64,000 nucleotides of DNA from Sinorhizobium numidicum (GTDB lineage Bacteria; Pseudomonadota; Alphaproteobacteria; Rhizobiales; Rhizobiaceae), in assembly GCF_029892045.1 (NCBI RefSeq), contig NZ_CP120369.1, positions 1 to 64,000 on the forward strand. The letters are read 5' to 3'. The notes under the pieces were generated by a model. It searched no databases. It was given only the letters and a program-made list of their open reading frames with translations, and was not told the DNA's origin. A program made the position numbers and the translations under genes. How positions within the stretch are numbered: the stretch's first letter is position 1; each line of letters opens with the position of its first letter. Shown here in pieces: positions 47,648-58,118 of this stretch.

Positions 47648-48168
47648 GTTCTCTCCAGCAATATGTGAGTGATAAAACTAGGTAGTCAGTTTAAGAGGCT
47701 GCACCAGAGGCGGCGGTACAAAGCGACTCCGTGCCCGATGTTTCGATGCTGCATCCGAGCATGGTTGCACTTGCGTGGAGCGCGCAGCGGGCTAGGCGGG
47801 CAGAAGGGTCCTTCGCCTGCGAGCGGAATGCGATGTGGCGGATTGTCACGGCGAACTCGCGCTGACACGTGCGAGCGTCGCATGGACATGGCGTTTCAGC
47901 TTTCCAGGGCCAACGAACCTGGTCTGCCGAGCAGCGGCAAAGATTCGTCGATCCCCGCTATTGACCTCTGCCTCGATCGCGAACACATCCGAGGCGCGCT
48001 CGGCTGGCGCGGCCCGAATTTCGCGGCTGTGGAAGACGTAATCTGGCCGGAGCTGGAAGGCATCCGAATTTACTATGTCAGAAGGGCGCGGTCGAGGACG
48101 CCAAAAGCGCATCCGGTCGCTTCAAGTGTAGCGACACAGACCTATCCGCCGTCAGTGACCGCAGCTCA
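47648..48168. other. intergenic region between acdS relic and nodH
   Basis: Overlapping unsupported frames. On the minus strand GGGCACGGAGTCGCTT upstream of acdS is one base too short between GG and GC for a sigma-54 site. Nothing else recognised. Confidence 0.35.
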
Positions 48169-48912
48169 TCAGGCATCACCAAGCTCAAAAAATCTCGCGT
48201 AAGGTCCATGTGCGAAGTGTACCCGCAACTCATGAAAATTCTGTAGCGTTTGGTCCAACGGGCGCGTTTCTTGCCGCTGAAGAATGCGGCGACTAGAGAG
48301 CTGACGCGCTGGGACCCCAAGGAAATCCAAGATAGTTGCAACGCAAGCGTGGGGATCTCGAAGAAGCCTCTCGTACTCGATTGAAAGCATTTTGGTTGGC
48401 CCGAAGGCGTTCGCGACCTGAGCGTGGAAGTCGTCGGCAGCTTTGAAGTAGGCCTCGCAGGCAGCGAGTGACAACGTCACGGGCGGCGGTGGAGCGGCAT
48501 CGTCCGAACTGAACTTAAGCCAGTGGCGGGTTTGCCTTGCCTGCACAAGCGATCTCAGCGATTCCAATGTGTTTCCGCGAATCATAAGGATAACCTTGAG
48601 CCCTGACCAATTGGCCAGCTCAGCAAAAAAGCCGGGACGCTCGTGAAACTGAGGTTCATTGATCTTGCAGCCAACATGCGTCACCGTCTTGTCGCTTCGC
48701 GTGGGGTAGCGCAAGAAGGCACGCTCAAGAAGCTCGCGATCGCTGCCTAGCAGGCGATCCTTATCGGGCCAATTCGTATCGTAGATATTGAGCAGTTCAC
48801 CGTTGCTCAACACATTCGGGTGCTCGTTTAGAAGTTCTTCCAAGTAGTGTGTGCCAGCCCTTGGCATCGCGAGGATTGCAAATGGCTCAGGCGACAGTGT
48901 GGAATGGGACAT
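48169..48912 (-). CDS. nodH: NodH, Nod factor sulfotransferase
   Basis: Transfers sulfate from PAPS to the reducing-end glucosamine of the Nod factor. 247 residues, the same length as S. meliloti NodH. The PAPS 5'-phosphosulfate loop is FAILAMPRAGTHYLEELLNE; later LKVILMIRGNTLESLRS is the 3'-phosphate-binding type region. ATG at 48912 (MSHSTLSPEP) chosen by homology over 48927. A good nod box lies about 245 bases upstream on the same strand. PAPS would come from the NodPQ encoded 4-7 kb away. Confidence 0.95.
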   Translation of the reverse strand: MSHSTLSPEPFAILAMPRAGTHYLEELLNEHPNVLSNGELLNIYDTNWPDKDRLLGSDRELLERAFLRYPTRSDKTVTHVGCKINEPQFHERPGFFAELANWSGLKVILMIRGNTLESLRSLVQARQTRHWLKFSSDDAAPPPPVTLSLAACEAYFKAADDFHAQVANAFGPTKMLSIEYERLLRDPHACVATILDFLGVPARQLSSRRILQRQETRPLDQTLQNFHELRVHFAHGPYARFFELGDA

Positions 48913-49157
48913 TGAGCGTTTTTCCATCTAACAGTGGCGGTGACTCCAGCACAGGATCTTGGCTGTCCGCCGGCTCGTTTAATCTGGGGAGGCTTGCGGC
49001 TCCATAGCGCTGATCACCTGCTCCGAGGCCATCCAGGACCTCGCGTTGACAGGCTGATCTTTGCCGTTGGTAGTGTTGTGCTTGAGTTGGGCCGGTACCT
49101 ACTCCCTTGGCGCGGGCCTTTCTCCGGTTTAAGTCAGCTTTTCTAACGGCGCTCGGG

Positions 49158-49206
49158 AAGAGTGGTAAAATTGATTGTAGTGATGACAACCATCCACACA
49201 GTGGAT
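49158..49206 (-). promoter_or_regulatory. nod box upstream of nodH
   Basis: Minus strand ATCCACTGTGTGGATGGTTG, then TCATCACTACAATC and AATTTTACCACTC: close match over all 49 positions of the consensus. Points toward nodH. Confidence 0.85.
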
Positions 49207-49329
49207 AGAGCAGGCAGGCACATCGGTCCTGCACGCTGAAATACCTGCCGACCTCATGTCACGACCGGCGCAAGACGCTCCGCTACAAGGGTCGATCTCT
49301 TGGCCGACGACGCTATAACCACTCCCCCG

Positions 49330-49489
49330 CTCCGATAGGTAAGTAGCGCACGTGTCGATTGCATAGTTCTGCGACGGCAAGTTTGGATAGGAACTGGATT
49401 AGTGCTGCGGCGGCGTGCGGTAAGATCAGGCTTACTCTCAGAACGCCAAGTACGACAAGAAGAGTCAGATCAAGGCGCTTCGAGCGCCA
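49330..49489 (-). pseudogene. 5' fragment of a second nodD
   Basis: Minus-strand frame RSKRLDLTLLVVLGVLRVSL followed by AAAALIQFLSKLAV aligns with Nod[21 protein letters not shown] and onward. The start codon position is now TGG, and the HTH is no longer recognisable. It lies 10 bases from the nod box at 49499, exactly the nodD-to-nod-box distance seen at 43141/43152, which supports a decayed divergent nodD. Confidence 0.6.
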
Positions 49490-49498
49490 CGTAGAAAT

Positions 49499-49547
49499 AT
49501 CCACAGAACGAATGAATTTCATCCAAACAATCGATTTTACCAATCTT
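49499..49547 (+). promoter_or_regulatory. nod box of nodFEG
   Basis: ATCCACAGAACGAATGAATT then TCATCCAAACAATC and GATTTTACCAATCTT. Right half is perfect; the left half is slightly degenerate. About 200 bases upstream of nodF. Confidence 0.9.
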
Positions 49548-49744
49548 AGCGGTTGCTACATAGCATGGGCCGGCGACTTTCTTCGTCACCGGAGCCTACG
49601 CCGCAGACCCGCCGGAACGTCTCCGGCTCTTATAAGCAATGGGCTTGGGCAGTTGTGCAAGTCTGATGGTAATTTGGCGACGCGGCTCGCCTCAGGAATT
49701 GAGCCGCGTCCCACGTCAAGCCAAACTGAAATGGAAGGAACACA

Positions 49745-50026
49745 ATGGCTGATCAACTCGCAACGGAAATCATTGCCATAATCAAGAAACGCGTCGAAGC
49801 GGAGAGCGGCGAGGGCACGACTGCATCCATCGTCGGCGATATAACGACTGGGACGGAATTGACCGAGCTCGGCATCGACTCACTGGGATTCGCGGACGTG
49901 CTCTGGGACTTGGAGCAAGCCTACGACATCAAGATCGAAATGAACACGGCCGAGGCGTGGTCGGGTGTCCAGAGTGTCGGCGGCATTGTGGAAGCCATGC
50001 GCGGCTTGCTTGCTAAGGTGACTTAA
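49745..50026 (+). CDS. nodF: NodF, specialised acyl carrier protein
   Basis: 93-residue acyl carrier protein on which the host-specific polyunsaturated acyl chain of the Nod factor is built. The phosphopantetheine serine is in [12 protein letters not shown]. Length and flanks ([19 protein letters not shown]) match NodF of S. meliloti. AAGGAAC precedes the ATG. nodE starts at the base after its stop. Confidence 0.95.
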   Translation: MADQLATEIIAIIKKRVEAESGEGTTASIVGDITTGTELTELGIDSLGFADVLWDLEQAYDIKIEMNTAEAWSGVQSVGGIVEAMRGLLAKVT

Positions 50027-51238
50027 ATGGACAGACGAGTCGTCATCACCGGAATAGGCGGGCTGTGCGGACTAGGCACCGACGCCGCCTCGATTTGGAC
50101 AGGGATGCGCGAAGGCCGCTCCGCCATCGGCCCGATTGTCAATGCAGAGCTTCATGGGCTGAAGGGCACGATCGGCGCCGAGATCAAGGCGCTGCCTGAG
50201 CACGACATTGACCGCAGGCAAGTCGTCTCCATGGCCCGCTGCAGCCTGCTTGCCGTGCTTGCGGCGCACGAAGCCATGCGACAGGCCGGACTTTCCTGCG
50301 ATGAAGGAAATGCCCATCGCTTCGGCGCGACAGTGGGCGTCGGCTTCGGTGGCTGGGACGCGACCGAAAAAGGCTACCGCGCCCTCCTTTTGGGCGACGG
50401 CGCGACCCGCATGGATCTCTTGACTGGAGTAAAGGGGATGGCGAGCGCAGCTGCCTGCAATGTCAGCATGAGCCTCGGCCTGCGCGGGCCGGTCTTCAGT
50501 GCCACCTCCGCCTGCGCCTCGGCCAACCATGCGATCGCCTCGGCGGTCGACCAGATCAGGGCTGGCCGGGCCGACGTGATGCTTGCCGGAGGCAGCGACG
50601 CGCCATTCGTATTTTTTGTGTTGAAGGCATGGGAAGTAATGCGCGTACTCGCTCCGGATACTTGCCGGCCTTTCTCCGCCGACAGGAGGGGCCTGGTGCT
50701 GGGCGAGGGTGCGGGCATGGCCGTGCTGGAAAGCTATGAGCATGCCACGGCGCGCGGCGCGACGATCCTTGCCGAGATCGCCGGCATCGGCCTTTCCGCC
50801 GATGCCTTCCACATCGCCTCGCCGACTGTCGAGGGGCCGGAAGCGGCGATGCGCGCCTGCCTTGCCGATGCCGGGCTGAATGCCGAGGATGTGGACTACC
50901 TAAACGCGCATGGCACCGGCACCAAGGCCAACGATGAAATCGAAACGGCGGCGATCAGGCGCGTCTTCGGGGACCATGCTAGTTCGCTGTCCGTCTCTTC
51001 CACCAAGTCCACCCACGGGCATTGCCTCGGTGGAGCGAGTGCGCTTGAAATGATCGCCTGTGTGATGGCGATCCAAGAGGATGTTGTGCCGCCGACCGCC
51101 AATTATCGCGAGCCAGATCCCAAATGCGATCTCGATGTCACGCCCAATGTTGCGCGCGAGCGCAAGGTGCGCGTGGCCATGAGCAACGCGTTCGCCATGG
51201 GCGGCCTGAACGCAATTCTAGCATTCAAACAGGTGTAG
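50027..51238 (+). CDS. nodE: NodE, beta-ketoacyl-ACP synthase
   Basis: Elongates the NodF-bound acyl chain and sets host range. 403 residues, KAS II-like: active-site Cys in [16 protein letters not shown], His residues in [12 protein letters not shown] and [17 protein letters not shown] directly follows the nodF stop, so the pair is coupled. A shortened second copy of this gene lies downstream of nodG at 52605-52747. Confidence 0.96.
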   Translation: MDRRVVITGIGGLCGLGTDAASIWTGMREGRSAIGPIVNAELHGLKGTIGAEIKALPEHDIDRRQVVSMARCSLLAVLAAHEAMRQAGLSCDEGNAHRFGATVGVGFGGWDATEKGYRALLLGDGATRMDLLTGVKGMASAAACNVSMSLGLRGPVFSATSACASANHAIASAVDQIRAGRADVMLAGGSDAPFVFFVLKAWEVMRVLAPDTCRPFSADRRGLVLGEGAGMAVLESYEHATARGATILAEIAGIGLSADAFHIASPTVEGPEAAMRACLADAGLNAEDVDYLNAHGTGTKANDEIETAAIRRVFGDHASSLSVSSTKSTHGHCLGGASALEMIACVMAIQEDVVPPTANYREPDPKCDLDVTPNVARERKVRVAMSNAFAMGGLNAILAFKQV

Positions 51239-51705
51239 AAGCCCTGCGAGATGCGTCCTGCAAGTTCACCCTCCCGTATCCAGATGCTTGCCGAATCACT
51301 CCATCGGTCCGTGACCGCCTCCTTGGTGAGGTAGGCTGAGGGTGCAAGTCTTAGTGTAAGCACCAAGAGAAGTCTTGTGACGAAGCATCAGATTAGGTGA
51401 TTACGTCGAAGGCGTCGGCGCTGGTCTCGACAGAGAAGGAGCGGCTCGTTGCCAGCGCGAATGCACCGGCTTCAGCGGTGGGATGATTCTCCCCTCCAAC
51501 GGCGGCGCGACGATCTACGAATCGGCGCCGCCAAGGTGCTGTCTGGCTTGGCGCGGCGCATCAACCGCGACGTCGCCGCCGTTAGTAGGCGGCGGCGCTG
51601 GCGCTTGAGTGCCCGGGTGAATCAGCGCCGGCGAGGAGTTCTGGCGCGCCGGCTTTAAAAGTTAACCGAATTCACCAGCCTGCATGATTGAGAAGAGGAT
51701 AAGAC
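51239..51705. other. 467-base insert between nodE and nodG
   Basis: Larger than the short nodE-nodG spacing expected for the operon. It holds unidentified sequence with repeated GGCGGCG motifs (51490-51600) and short frames such as SPLQRRRDDLRIGAAKVL that look like mobile-element debris. No complete gene. Confidence 0.4.
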
Positions 51706-52443
51706 ATGTTCGAATTGACCAGCCGTAAGGCGCTCGTCACCGGCGCATCGGGAGGTATCGGCGAGGCGATCGCCCGCGCGCTACATGCGCAGGGTGCTAT
51801 TGTCGGCTTGCACGGTACCCGCGTTGAGAAATTGGAGCTGCTTGCCGCTGAGCTCGGGGACCGCGTCAAGCTGTTCCCAGCTAATCTCGAGAATCGTGAC
51901 GAGGTCAAGGCGCTAGCTCAGAAGGCGGAGGCCGATCTCGAAGGCGTCGACATCCTCGTCAACAATGCCGGCATCACCAAGGACGGCCTGTTCGTGCACA
52001 TGGCAGACGCCGACTGGGACCGTGTCCTGAGGGTCAACCTCACCGCGGTGTTCGAGCTAACTCGGGAGCTCACCCGTCCGATGATGCGCCGCCGGAATGG
52101 CCGCATCATCAACATCACTTCGGTCGCCGGCGTGACCGGCAATCCTGGCCAGACCAATTACTGCGCCTCCAAGGCCGGTATGATCGGCTTCTCCAAGTCT
52201 CTGGCGCAGGAGATCGCTACACGCAACATTACCGTAAACTGCGTCGCCCCGGGCTTCATCGAATCGGCTATGACCGACAAGCTCAATGGCAAGCAGAAGG
52301 AGACTATCATGGCGGCGATCCCCACCCGCCGCATGGGCACTAGCGCCGAAGTCGCGTCGGCCGTCGCGTATCTCGCTTCCACTGAAGCGGCCTACGTCAC
52401 CGGCCAGACCATTCACGTGAACGGCGGCATGGCAATGATTTGA
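51706..52443 (+). CDS. nodG: NodG, FabG-like 3-oxoacyl-ACP reductase
   Basis: 245-residue short-chain dehydrogenase. NADP-binding loop ALVTGASGGIGEAIARAL, structural NNAG (DILVNNAGITKDG), catalytic Ser in INITSVAGVTGNPG and YxxxK in NYCASKAGMIG. Acts in fatty-acid reduction; its Nod role is thought to overlap FabG. GAGAAGAGGATAAGAC precedes the ATG. Separated from nodE by debris, so its link to the nodF nod box may be weakened. Confidence 0.94.
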   Translation: MFELTSRKALVTGASGGIGEAIARALHAQGAIVGLHGTRVEKLELLAAELGDRVKLFPANLENRDEVKALAQKAEADLEGVDILVNNAGITKDGLFVHMADADWDRVLRVNLTAVFELTRELTRPMMRRRNGRIINITSVAGVTGNPGQTNYCASKAGMIGFSKSLAQEIATRNITVNCVAPGFIESAMTDKLNGKQKETIMAAIPTRRMGTSAEVASAVAYLASTEAAYVTGQTIHVNGGMAMI

Positions 52444-52604
52444 GCATGGTCATGCGCCAGGGGAGATGTTGGCCCTTGCGGCCATCTTGTGCGGGCATAG
52501 CACGTCTTGAACCAGATCCGGATCGGCTGCCGTGTCGCACGGAGTAGGCGCGGGGAACTCCGCTGGCAGTAGATAATTTCGGATGTGTAGAAAGCCCTTC
52601 GATG

Positions 52605-52747
52605 GGCCCGGGCTTTCCTGCGATGAGGAAAATGCGCGTCGCTTCGGCGCAACCGTGGGCGTCGGCTTCGGCGGCTGGGACGCGGGGTGCGCGTCGCCAT
52701 GAGGAACGCCTTCGGCATGGGCAGCATGAATGCAGTTCTGGTATTGG
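52605..52747 (+). pseudogene. internally deleted nodE copy
   Basis: 52605-52684 matches nodE near 50285-50364 (GGGCTTTCCTGCGATGAGGA, CGTGGGCGTCGGCTTCGG). It then jumps to sequence matching nodE near 51166-51228 (GTGCGCGTCGCCATGAG, ATGGGCAGCATGAATGCAGT). About 800 bases are missing. A relic of an old nodE duplication downstream of nodG. Confidence 0.8.
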
Positions 52748-52890
52748 GGGAAGATGTATTAAGGACACGTCATTCCAAGTGAACGGCCAAATAACGTGAG
52801 CCGAAAGGGGACGGCCACATCAGGTTTCAGCTTTCACGACCTCGTCGATGCAGGCGTAAGTCGAATACCCAGTAAAAACAGGGCGATAAA

Positions 52891-53790
52891 TTGTCTCTTA
52901 TTCATCTGCGTCGGCTTGAAGCCGAAGCCATTCATGCCATTCGAGAAGCCGTTGCAACGTTTTCAAATCCGGTCGCGCTTTATTCCATTGGAAAAGACTC
53001 GTCCGTTTTGTTGCATCTTGCAATGAAGGCGTTCTACCCGGCCAAACCGCCCTTTCCCTTCCTGCATGTGGACACCAGGTGGAAATTCCGGGAGATGATT
53101 GCGTTTCGCGACCGAATGGCGCGCGAGCTTGGGTTCAATCTCCTCGTGCACGTCAATCAGGACGGAATCGATCAGGACATCGGCCCTTTTTCGCACGGGT
53201 CCAACGTCCACACCCACGTCATGAAGACGATGGCGTTGAGGCAGGCGCTGGAGAAATACGGCTTCGACGCGGCGCTCGCGGGGGCGCGGCGCGACGAGGA
53301 GAAGTCACGGGCCAAGGAGCGCATCTTCTCGATCCGCAGCGCCCAGCACGGCTGGGACCCGAAGCGCCAGCGCCCCGAGATGTGGAAGACCTACAACACG
53401 CGCGTCGGACAGGGGGAGACGATGCGTGTCTTCCCGCTCTCCAACTGGACCGAGTTCGACATCTGGCAATACATCCTGCGCGAGGAAATCCCGATCGTGC
53501 CGCTCTACTTCGCGGCGCGGCGTCCGGTCGTCAAGCGGGACGGCATGCTGATCATGGTCGACGATGAGCGGATGCCGATCCAGCCGGATGAGAAGGTTCT
53601 GGAGCAGCAGGTCCGCTTCCGGAGCCTCGGCTGCTACCCGCTGACCGGAGCGGTCGAGTCCGAGGCCGCCACGGTTCCGGACATATTGCGGGAAATGCTG
53701 ACGGTGCGAACGTCTGAACGGCAGAGCCGCCTGATCGACACGGATGAAGTCGGGGCGATGGAGAAAAGGAAGCGGGAGGGCTACTTCTGA
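52891..53790 (+). CDS. nodP: NodP, sulfate adenylyltransferase small subunit
   Basis: CysD-like PP-loop ATP sulfurylase subunit making APS with NodQ. 299 residues: [19 protein letters not shown] is the PP-loop, and [20 protein letters not shown] plus [17 protein letters not shown] are family hallmarks. The start is a TTG ([14 protein letters not shown]) fixed by homology; the ribosome site (CAGGGCG) is weak. Its stop shares one base with the nodQ start. No nod box is seen in the 450 bases upstream, which hold the nodE relic. Confidence 0.95.
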   Translation: MSLIHLRRLEAEAIHAIREAVATFSNPVALYSIGKDSSVLLHLAMKAFYPAKPPFPFLHVDTRWKFREMIAFRDRMARELGFNLLVHVNQDGIDQDIGPFSHGSNVHTHVMKTMALRQALEKYGFDAALAGARRDEEKSRAKERIFSIRSAQHGWDPKRQRPEMWKTYNTRVGQGETMRVFPLSNWTEFDIWQYILREEIPIVPLYFAARRPVVKRDGMLIMVDDERMPIQPDEKVLEQQVRFRSLGCYPLTGAVESEAATVPDILREMLTVRTSERQSRLIDTDEVGAMEKRKREGYF

Positions 53791-55691
53791 TGTCGTATGT
53801 TCAATCCATACCGCCGCGTGACATTGAAGCGCATCTGGCCGAGCACGACAACAAGTCGATCCTGAGATTTATCACTTGCGGCTCGGTGGACGATGGAAAA
53901 TCGACCCTTATCGGGCGCCTGCTCTACGACGCGAAACTGATCTTCGAGGACCAGCTCGCCAATCTCGGGCGCGTCGGCTCTCCCGGTGCCGCAAACGGCA
54001 AGGAGATCGACCTTGCCCTGCTTCTCGACGGGCTCGAGGCAGAGCGCGAACAGGGCATTACCATCGACGTCGCCTATCGCTATTTCGCGACGTCCAAGCG
54101 CAAGTTCATCGTTGCCGACACGCCCGGCCACGAGGAATATACGCGCAACATGGTGACCGGCGCTTCGACGGCGGACCTCGCCATCATCCTGATCGACAGC
54201 CGGCAGGGAATCCTCCAGCAGACCCGGCGCCATTCCTACATCGCCTCGCTGCTCGGCATCCGCCATCTCGTGCTGGCCGTCAACAAGATCGACCTCGTCG
54301 GTTTCCAGCAACAGGTCTACGAGGAAATCGTCACCGACTACATGGCTTTCGCGAAAGAGCTCGGATTCGCCAGCATCCGTCCGATCCCGATCTCGGCGCG
54401 GGACGGGGACAACGTCATCTCGGCTTCCGCCAATACGCCCTGGTACAGAGGGGCGGCACTGCTGGAATATCTGGAGACGGTCGAATTGGATCCGATGGAC
54501 CAGGCGAAGCCATTCCGCTTCCCGGTTCAGATGGTCATGCGGCCGAATGCGGATTTTCGCGGCTATGCGGGGCAGATTGCTTCCGGCAGAATTTCGGTGG
54601 GCGATCCGGTCGTCGTTGCAAAAAGCGGACAGCGCACGTCGGTCAAGGCGATCGTCACCTATGACGGCGAGCTTGCGACGGCGGGGGAGGGCGAGGCGGT
54701 AACGCTGGTGCTCGCCGACGAGGTGGATGCCTCGCGCGGCAATATGCTCGTCGCCCCCGGTGCGCGCCCCTTCGTGGCGGATCAGTTCCAGGCGCATGTG
54801 ATCTGGTTCGACTCGAGCCCGATGTTGCCGGGACGTAGCTACATTCTGCGAACGGAGACCGACAGCGTCAGTGCCACGGTTACCGCGCTCAAGCACCAGG
54901 TGAACATCAACAGCTGCATCCGCGAGGCCGCGAAATCGCTTCAGATGAACGAAGTGGGTGTTTGCAACGTCTCGACGCAGGCGCCGATCGCCTTCGACGC
55001 CTATGCGGACAACCGGGCGACGGGCAATTTCATCATCGTCGACCGCGTGACGAACGCCACCGTCGGCGCGGGGTTGATCGATTTTCCGCTCAGGCGCGCA
55101 GACAACGTCCACTGGCATGCGCTCGAGGTGAACAAGAGCGCGCGCAGCGCCATGAAGAACCAGCTCCCTGCCGTGCTCTGGTTCACCGGGCTCTCCGGTT
55201 CGGGAAAATCAACCATCGCGAACGAGCTCGACAGGATACTCCACGCCCAGGGCAAACATAGCTACCTGCTCGACGGCGACAATGTACGCCACGGCCTGAA
55301 CCGGGATCTCGGCTTTACCGAAGAGGACCGGGTCGAGAACATCCGCCGCGTGGCGGAGGTGGCCAAGCTCATGGCCGATGCCGGTCTGATCGTGCTCGTG
55401 TCCTTCATCTCACCGTTCCGCGACGAGCGCCGGATGGCGCGGGAACTGATGGAAGAGGGCGAGTTCATCGAGATCTTCGTGGATACGCCGCTCGACGAGT
55501 GTGCACGCCGCGATCCGAAGGGCCTGTATGAAAAGGCGCTCGCCGGGAAGATCGCGAATTTCACCGGCGTCTCCTCGCCTTATGAGGTGCCGGAAAACGC
55601 GGAATTGCATCTGCAGACGGTCGGTCACGAGCCGATCGACCTCGCTCTGAAGATCGAGGAATTCCTCGAGAAGAGGATGGACGACGAATGA
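53790..55691 (+). CDS. nodQ: NodQ, sulfate adenylyltransferase large subunit fused to APS kinase
   Basis: 633-residue bifunctional enzyme yielding PAPS. Residues about 25-450 form the CysN GTPase: [33 protein letters not shown]. Residues about 455-630 form APS kinase: [19 protein letters not shown] and [20 protein letters not shown]. Starts with the last base of the nodP stop (TGATG). All motifs are intact. Supplies the sulfate donor for NodH; high-GC, chromosome-like codon use. Confidence 0.97.
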   Translation: MSYVQSIPPRDIEAHLAEHDNKSILRFITCGSVDDGKSTLIGRLLYDAKLIFEDQLANLGRVGSPGAANGKEIDLALLLDGLEAEREQGITIDVAYRYFATSKRKFIVADTPGHEEYTRNMVTGASTADLAIILIDSRQGILQQTRRHSYIASLLGIRHLVLAVNKIDLVGFQQQVYEEIVTDYMAFAKELGFASIRPIPISARDGDNVISASANTPWYRGAALLEYLETVELDPMDQAKPFRFPVQMVMRPNADFRGYAGQIASGRISVGDPVVVAKSGQRTSVKAIVTYDGELATAGEGEAVTLVLADEVDASRGNMLVAPGARPFVADQFQAHVIWFDSSPMLPGRSYILRTETDSVSATVTALKHQVNINSCIREAAKSLQMNEVGVCNVSTQAPIAFDAYADNRATGNFIIVDRVTNATVGAGLIDFPLRRADNVHWHALEVNKSARSAMKNQLPAVLWFTGLSGSGKSTIANELDRILHAQGKHSYLLDGDNVRHGLNRDLGFTEEDRVENIRRVAEVAKLMADAGLIVLVSFISPFRDERRMARELMEEGEFIEIFVDTPLDECARRDPKGLYEKALAGKIANFTGVSSPYEVPENAELHLQTVGHEPIDLALKIEEFLEKRMDDE

Positions 55692-56794
55692 TGCCCCTTT
55701 GCGAAATGCTTGCATTCACGGATTCCAGAGCCCGGTCGTAAGTCGACTTGCGTACCTGGCCCTTTACTCTCGGTGGCTGTCAGCACGTCGGTGCCGAGCA
55801 GGCTGTGCAGAAGCCCGACGATCTGAGACTGCGGCGTATCGAACGGCTCGTGCCTGGTCACGATGTACTTGATGAAGTCGTGCTGAAGGTCGCCGCCGGC
55901 TTTTCTGACAACGGAAAGCAGGTCCGATGTTACGAGCAGAACTGCGACATCGAAGCGACGTCGACCACTTGAGGATGAATTGTGATGAGAAGAGAGGTGG
56001 CGGCACAGACCGCGCCGAGAGTCAGTTACCCGAGCTGCGGGCAGTCTATGACGACGAGGTTATATTCCTGCTCAACCTCCGCAATGGCCGCTCCGACGCG
56101 CTTTAAGAACACTTCTCCGTTTCTTGAGCGCTCGTTCAGTGCCCGCAGAGTTTCATGCTCGTATTCCATGAGCTCGAGATTTCCAGGTACGAGGTCGAGT
56201 CCGTCGAAACAGGTCTTTCTGATGATCTCCTTCAGCGGCCGTCGCTTCTCGTCGTATCGAATCGCTCCATACAGGGTCTCTCCATCGCAACGTCGAACTC
56301 CGGCTGCGCCCCCAGCATGGACGTCGGCGAGGCTTGTGGATCGAGATCGACCGCCAGCACCCGATAGCCGGCCAGCGCAAGATATTGCGCGAGGTATAAT
56401 GTGGTGGTGGTTTGCCGATCGATCTTTGAAATTCGTAACCGCGATCGTCTGGAGCTTCTCACCTGGCCGCCTTCGAGGGAGATAAGTGATGACGTCCATC
56501 GGCTTAATTGAAGCCATGTGGTGGCGCCGCTCGTTTTTCCTGAGCAAGTGTGTAGGATCGTCTGCCGTTCAACGAGACCTTCCGGCGTGCGGCCTTGCCG
56601 TCGATCGAAAGCTGGCGGAGATACCCGTCGGAGACGCACACCACGTAGGCAGCTTCACCAGACGTCAACGGCCTGAGTGTCTTCTGCGAAAGCGGCGGAA
56701 ACAAACGCTCACGCAGCAGCTTTAGCTGCCTGGAAAGCTGTTTCGCGTGCCGCTCGACGCGGACATCTGTCGTCGAGACGGTTTGAATATTCAC
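55692..56794 (-). pseudogene. repA: repABC-type RepA (ParA-like) relic
   Basis: Minus-strand pieces in order: N-terminal HTH part FPPLSQKTLRPLTSGEAAYV and LNGRRSYTLAQE; then YLPRRRPGEKLQTIAVTNFK where the Walker A is destroyed (KDRSANHHH); then, in another frame, LAQYLALAGYRVLAVDLDPQ; then ETLYGAIRYDEKRRPLKEII, DGLDLVPGNLELMEYEHET and LVVIDCPQLG; and a tail VTRHEPFDTPQSQIVGLLHS. Several frameshifts. No repB or repC follows; nodQ sits where they should be. Marks an old plasmid fusion or cointegrate. Confidence 0.8.
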
Positions 56795-57023
56795 GTGAGG
56801 TATTTCCTTCCGATGCGTTTTTCCAGGCGTCTTTCCCGTAAAAAGCGTATCGAAGATGCCATCATTCGGAATCTCGGCACCGCGGACCTTTACCTGGTCA
56901 GCCGACCTAAAAGTTGGCCATCGTCAACTCCAATTGAATAGTCGGCTGAATCGAAACCGATTGTCTGCGGTCGCGGCAACCGTCCACAGACACGTTCGAA
57001 GCGCGAAACTGATCTGAGGCCCC

Positions 57024-57896
57024 TCACTGCGACGGCGCCCTTTGCTTCTCATGCAGATAGTCGGCTGCAGCCTGTGCCTTTGCCGCGGCCGTTATGATGG
57101 CCCGCTTGTCGTTCTTCAGCGCCTTGAGCCAGCTTGCCAGATAGGTCGCGGTATTGCCGCGAGGATCGTGGGCCACTCCGAGGTCCGCGCAGAGGAACGA
57201 AGCGGCGAGCTCGGCGACCAGTTCCTCGATGGCGTAGCTTTCCCTGCCGAAACGGCCGCTCAGGTCACGGTCGAGGCGATGCTTTGCGCCTGACCAGTGC
57301 GACATTTCGTGAAGCAAGGTCGAGTAGAGGTGAACCTCGTCGACGAAGCGTGCCCGATCGGGCATGAGGATATCGTCGGGGGCGGGACGATAGCACGCGG
57401 TTGTTCCGCCGTAGGTGATCGCCGCGCCGGTGTTGCCGACGAAGGTTTCGACGGTCTCAAGATGCGGAACTGCCATCGCCGGCAGCTCCTCGGCCGGTCG
57501 ATAGAACCGGTCTGGAAGGTTCTCGATCTGCTCGATGTTGAAGACCGTGTAACCCTTGAGATAGGGGATTGCGCGTTCGTCGTCTTCGCGCTCCTTGGGG
57601 GTGAAGGTGCCGTATTTGACGACGAGGGAGCCCTTCTCGCCCTTGCGGACCTGGCCGCCGAGATCCTGAGCTTGGCGGTAGGTCATCCAGGTGTTTTCCT
57701 CGTAGCCGGCGAGCTCGCTTGCGAGCCACAGCATCAGGACGTTGATCCCGCGATAGGCTTCGCCGGTGGCGCGGCGCGGAACGAGGGAGCCGCGGCCGTT
57801 TCCGCGCCAGGGCCGGATCCACGGCTTTGTGCCGGCTTCAAGCTGCTCGATGATGGCATCGGTGATGCGCTGGTAGGTGTCCTTGATGCTCTGCAT
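57024..57896 (-). CDS. ArdC-type antirestriction protein
   Basis: 290-residue protein with an N-terminal ArdC ssDNA-binding domain (about 5-130, TKPWIRPWRGNGRGS, YRGINVLMLWLASE) and a C-terminal zincin-like metallopeptidase domain (LYSTLLHEMSHWSGAKHRLD, HExxH). Such proteins protect incoming plasmid DNA during conjugation. AAGGAGACGGCA before the ATG at 57896. Lies in the plasmid-backbone part of the window with other small transfer-associated genes. Confidence 0.92.
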   Translation of the reverse strand: MQSIKDTYQRITDAIIEQLEAGTKPWIRPWRGNGRGSLVPRRATGEAYRGINVLMLWLASELAGYEENTWMTYRQAQDLGGQVRKGEKGSLVVKYGTFTPKEREDDERAIPYLKGYTVFNIEQIENLPDRFYRPAEELPAMAVPHLETVETFVGNTGAAITYGGTTACYRPAPDDILMPDRARFVDEVHLYSTLLHEMSHWSGAKHRLDRDLSGRFGRESYAIEELVAELAASFLCADLGVAHDPRGNTATYLASWLKALKNDKRAIITAAAKAQAAADYLHEKQRAPSQ

Positions 57897-58118
57897 TGCC
57901 GTCTCCTTCCGTTGGTTGACGGCAAAAAAACGGAGATGGCCGAAGCGAGCCCATGCACCCGAAGGGCTGCAACAGAGTGGAGGACCGCGCCAGCGGTTGT
58001 GTGGGGGAGGGGCTATCGTAGCTTGTCCGTCAAATCACCCGACGGAAGGAGAGGGCGCAGAGCATCGGCGCCTTCTGCTCACGGATAACTCTTGCAGCTT
58101 AAAGAGCCGGTGGGCCGG

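Noticed and set aside
47690..47760. Possible sigma-54 promoter upstream of acdS (GGGCACGGAGTCGCTT)
   Set aside because: GG and GC are 9 rather than 10 bases apart, a spacing sigma-54 does not tolerate well.
53781..55118. 445-codon open frame antisense to nodQ
   Set aside because: Shadow of a high-GC gene; nodQ carries all expected motifs on the plus strand.
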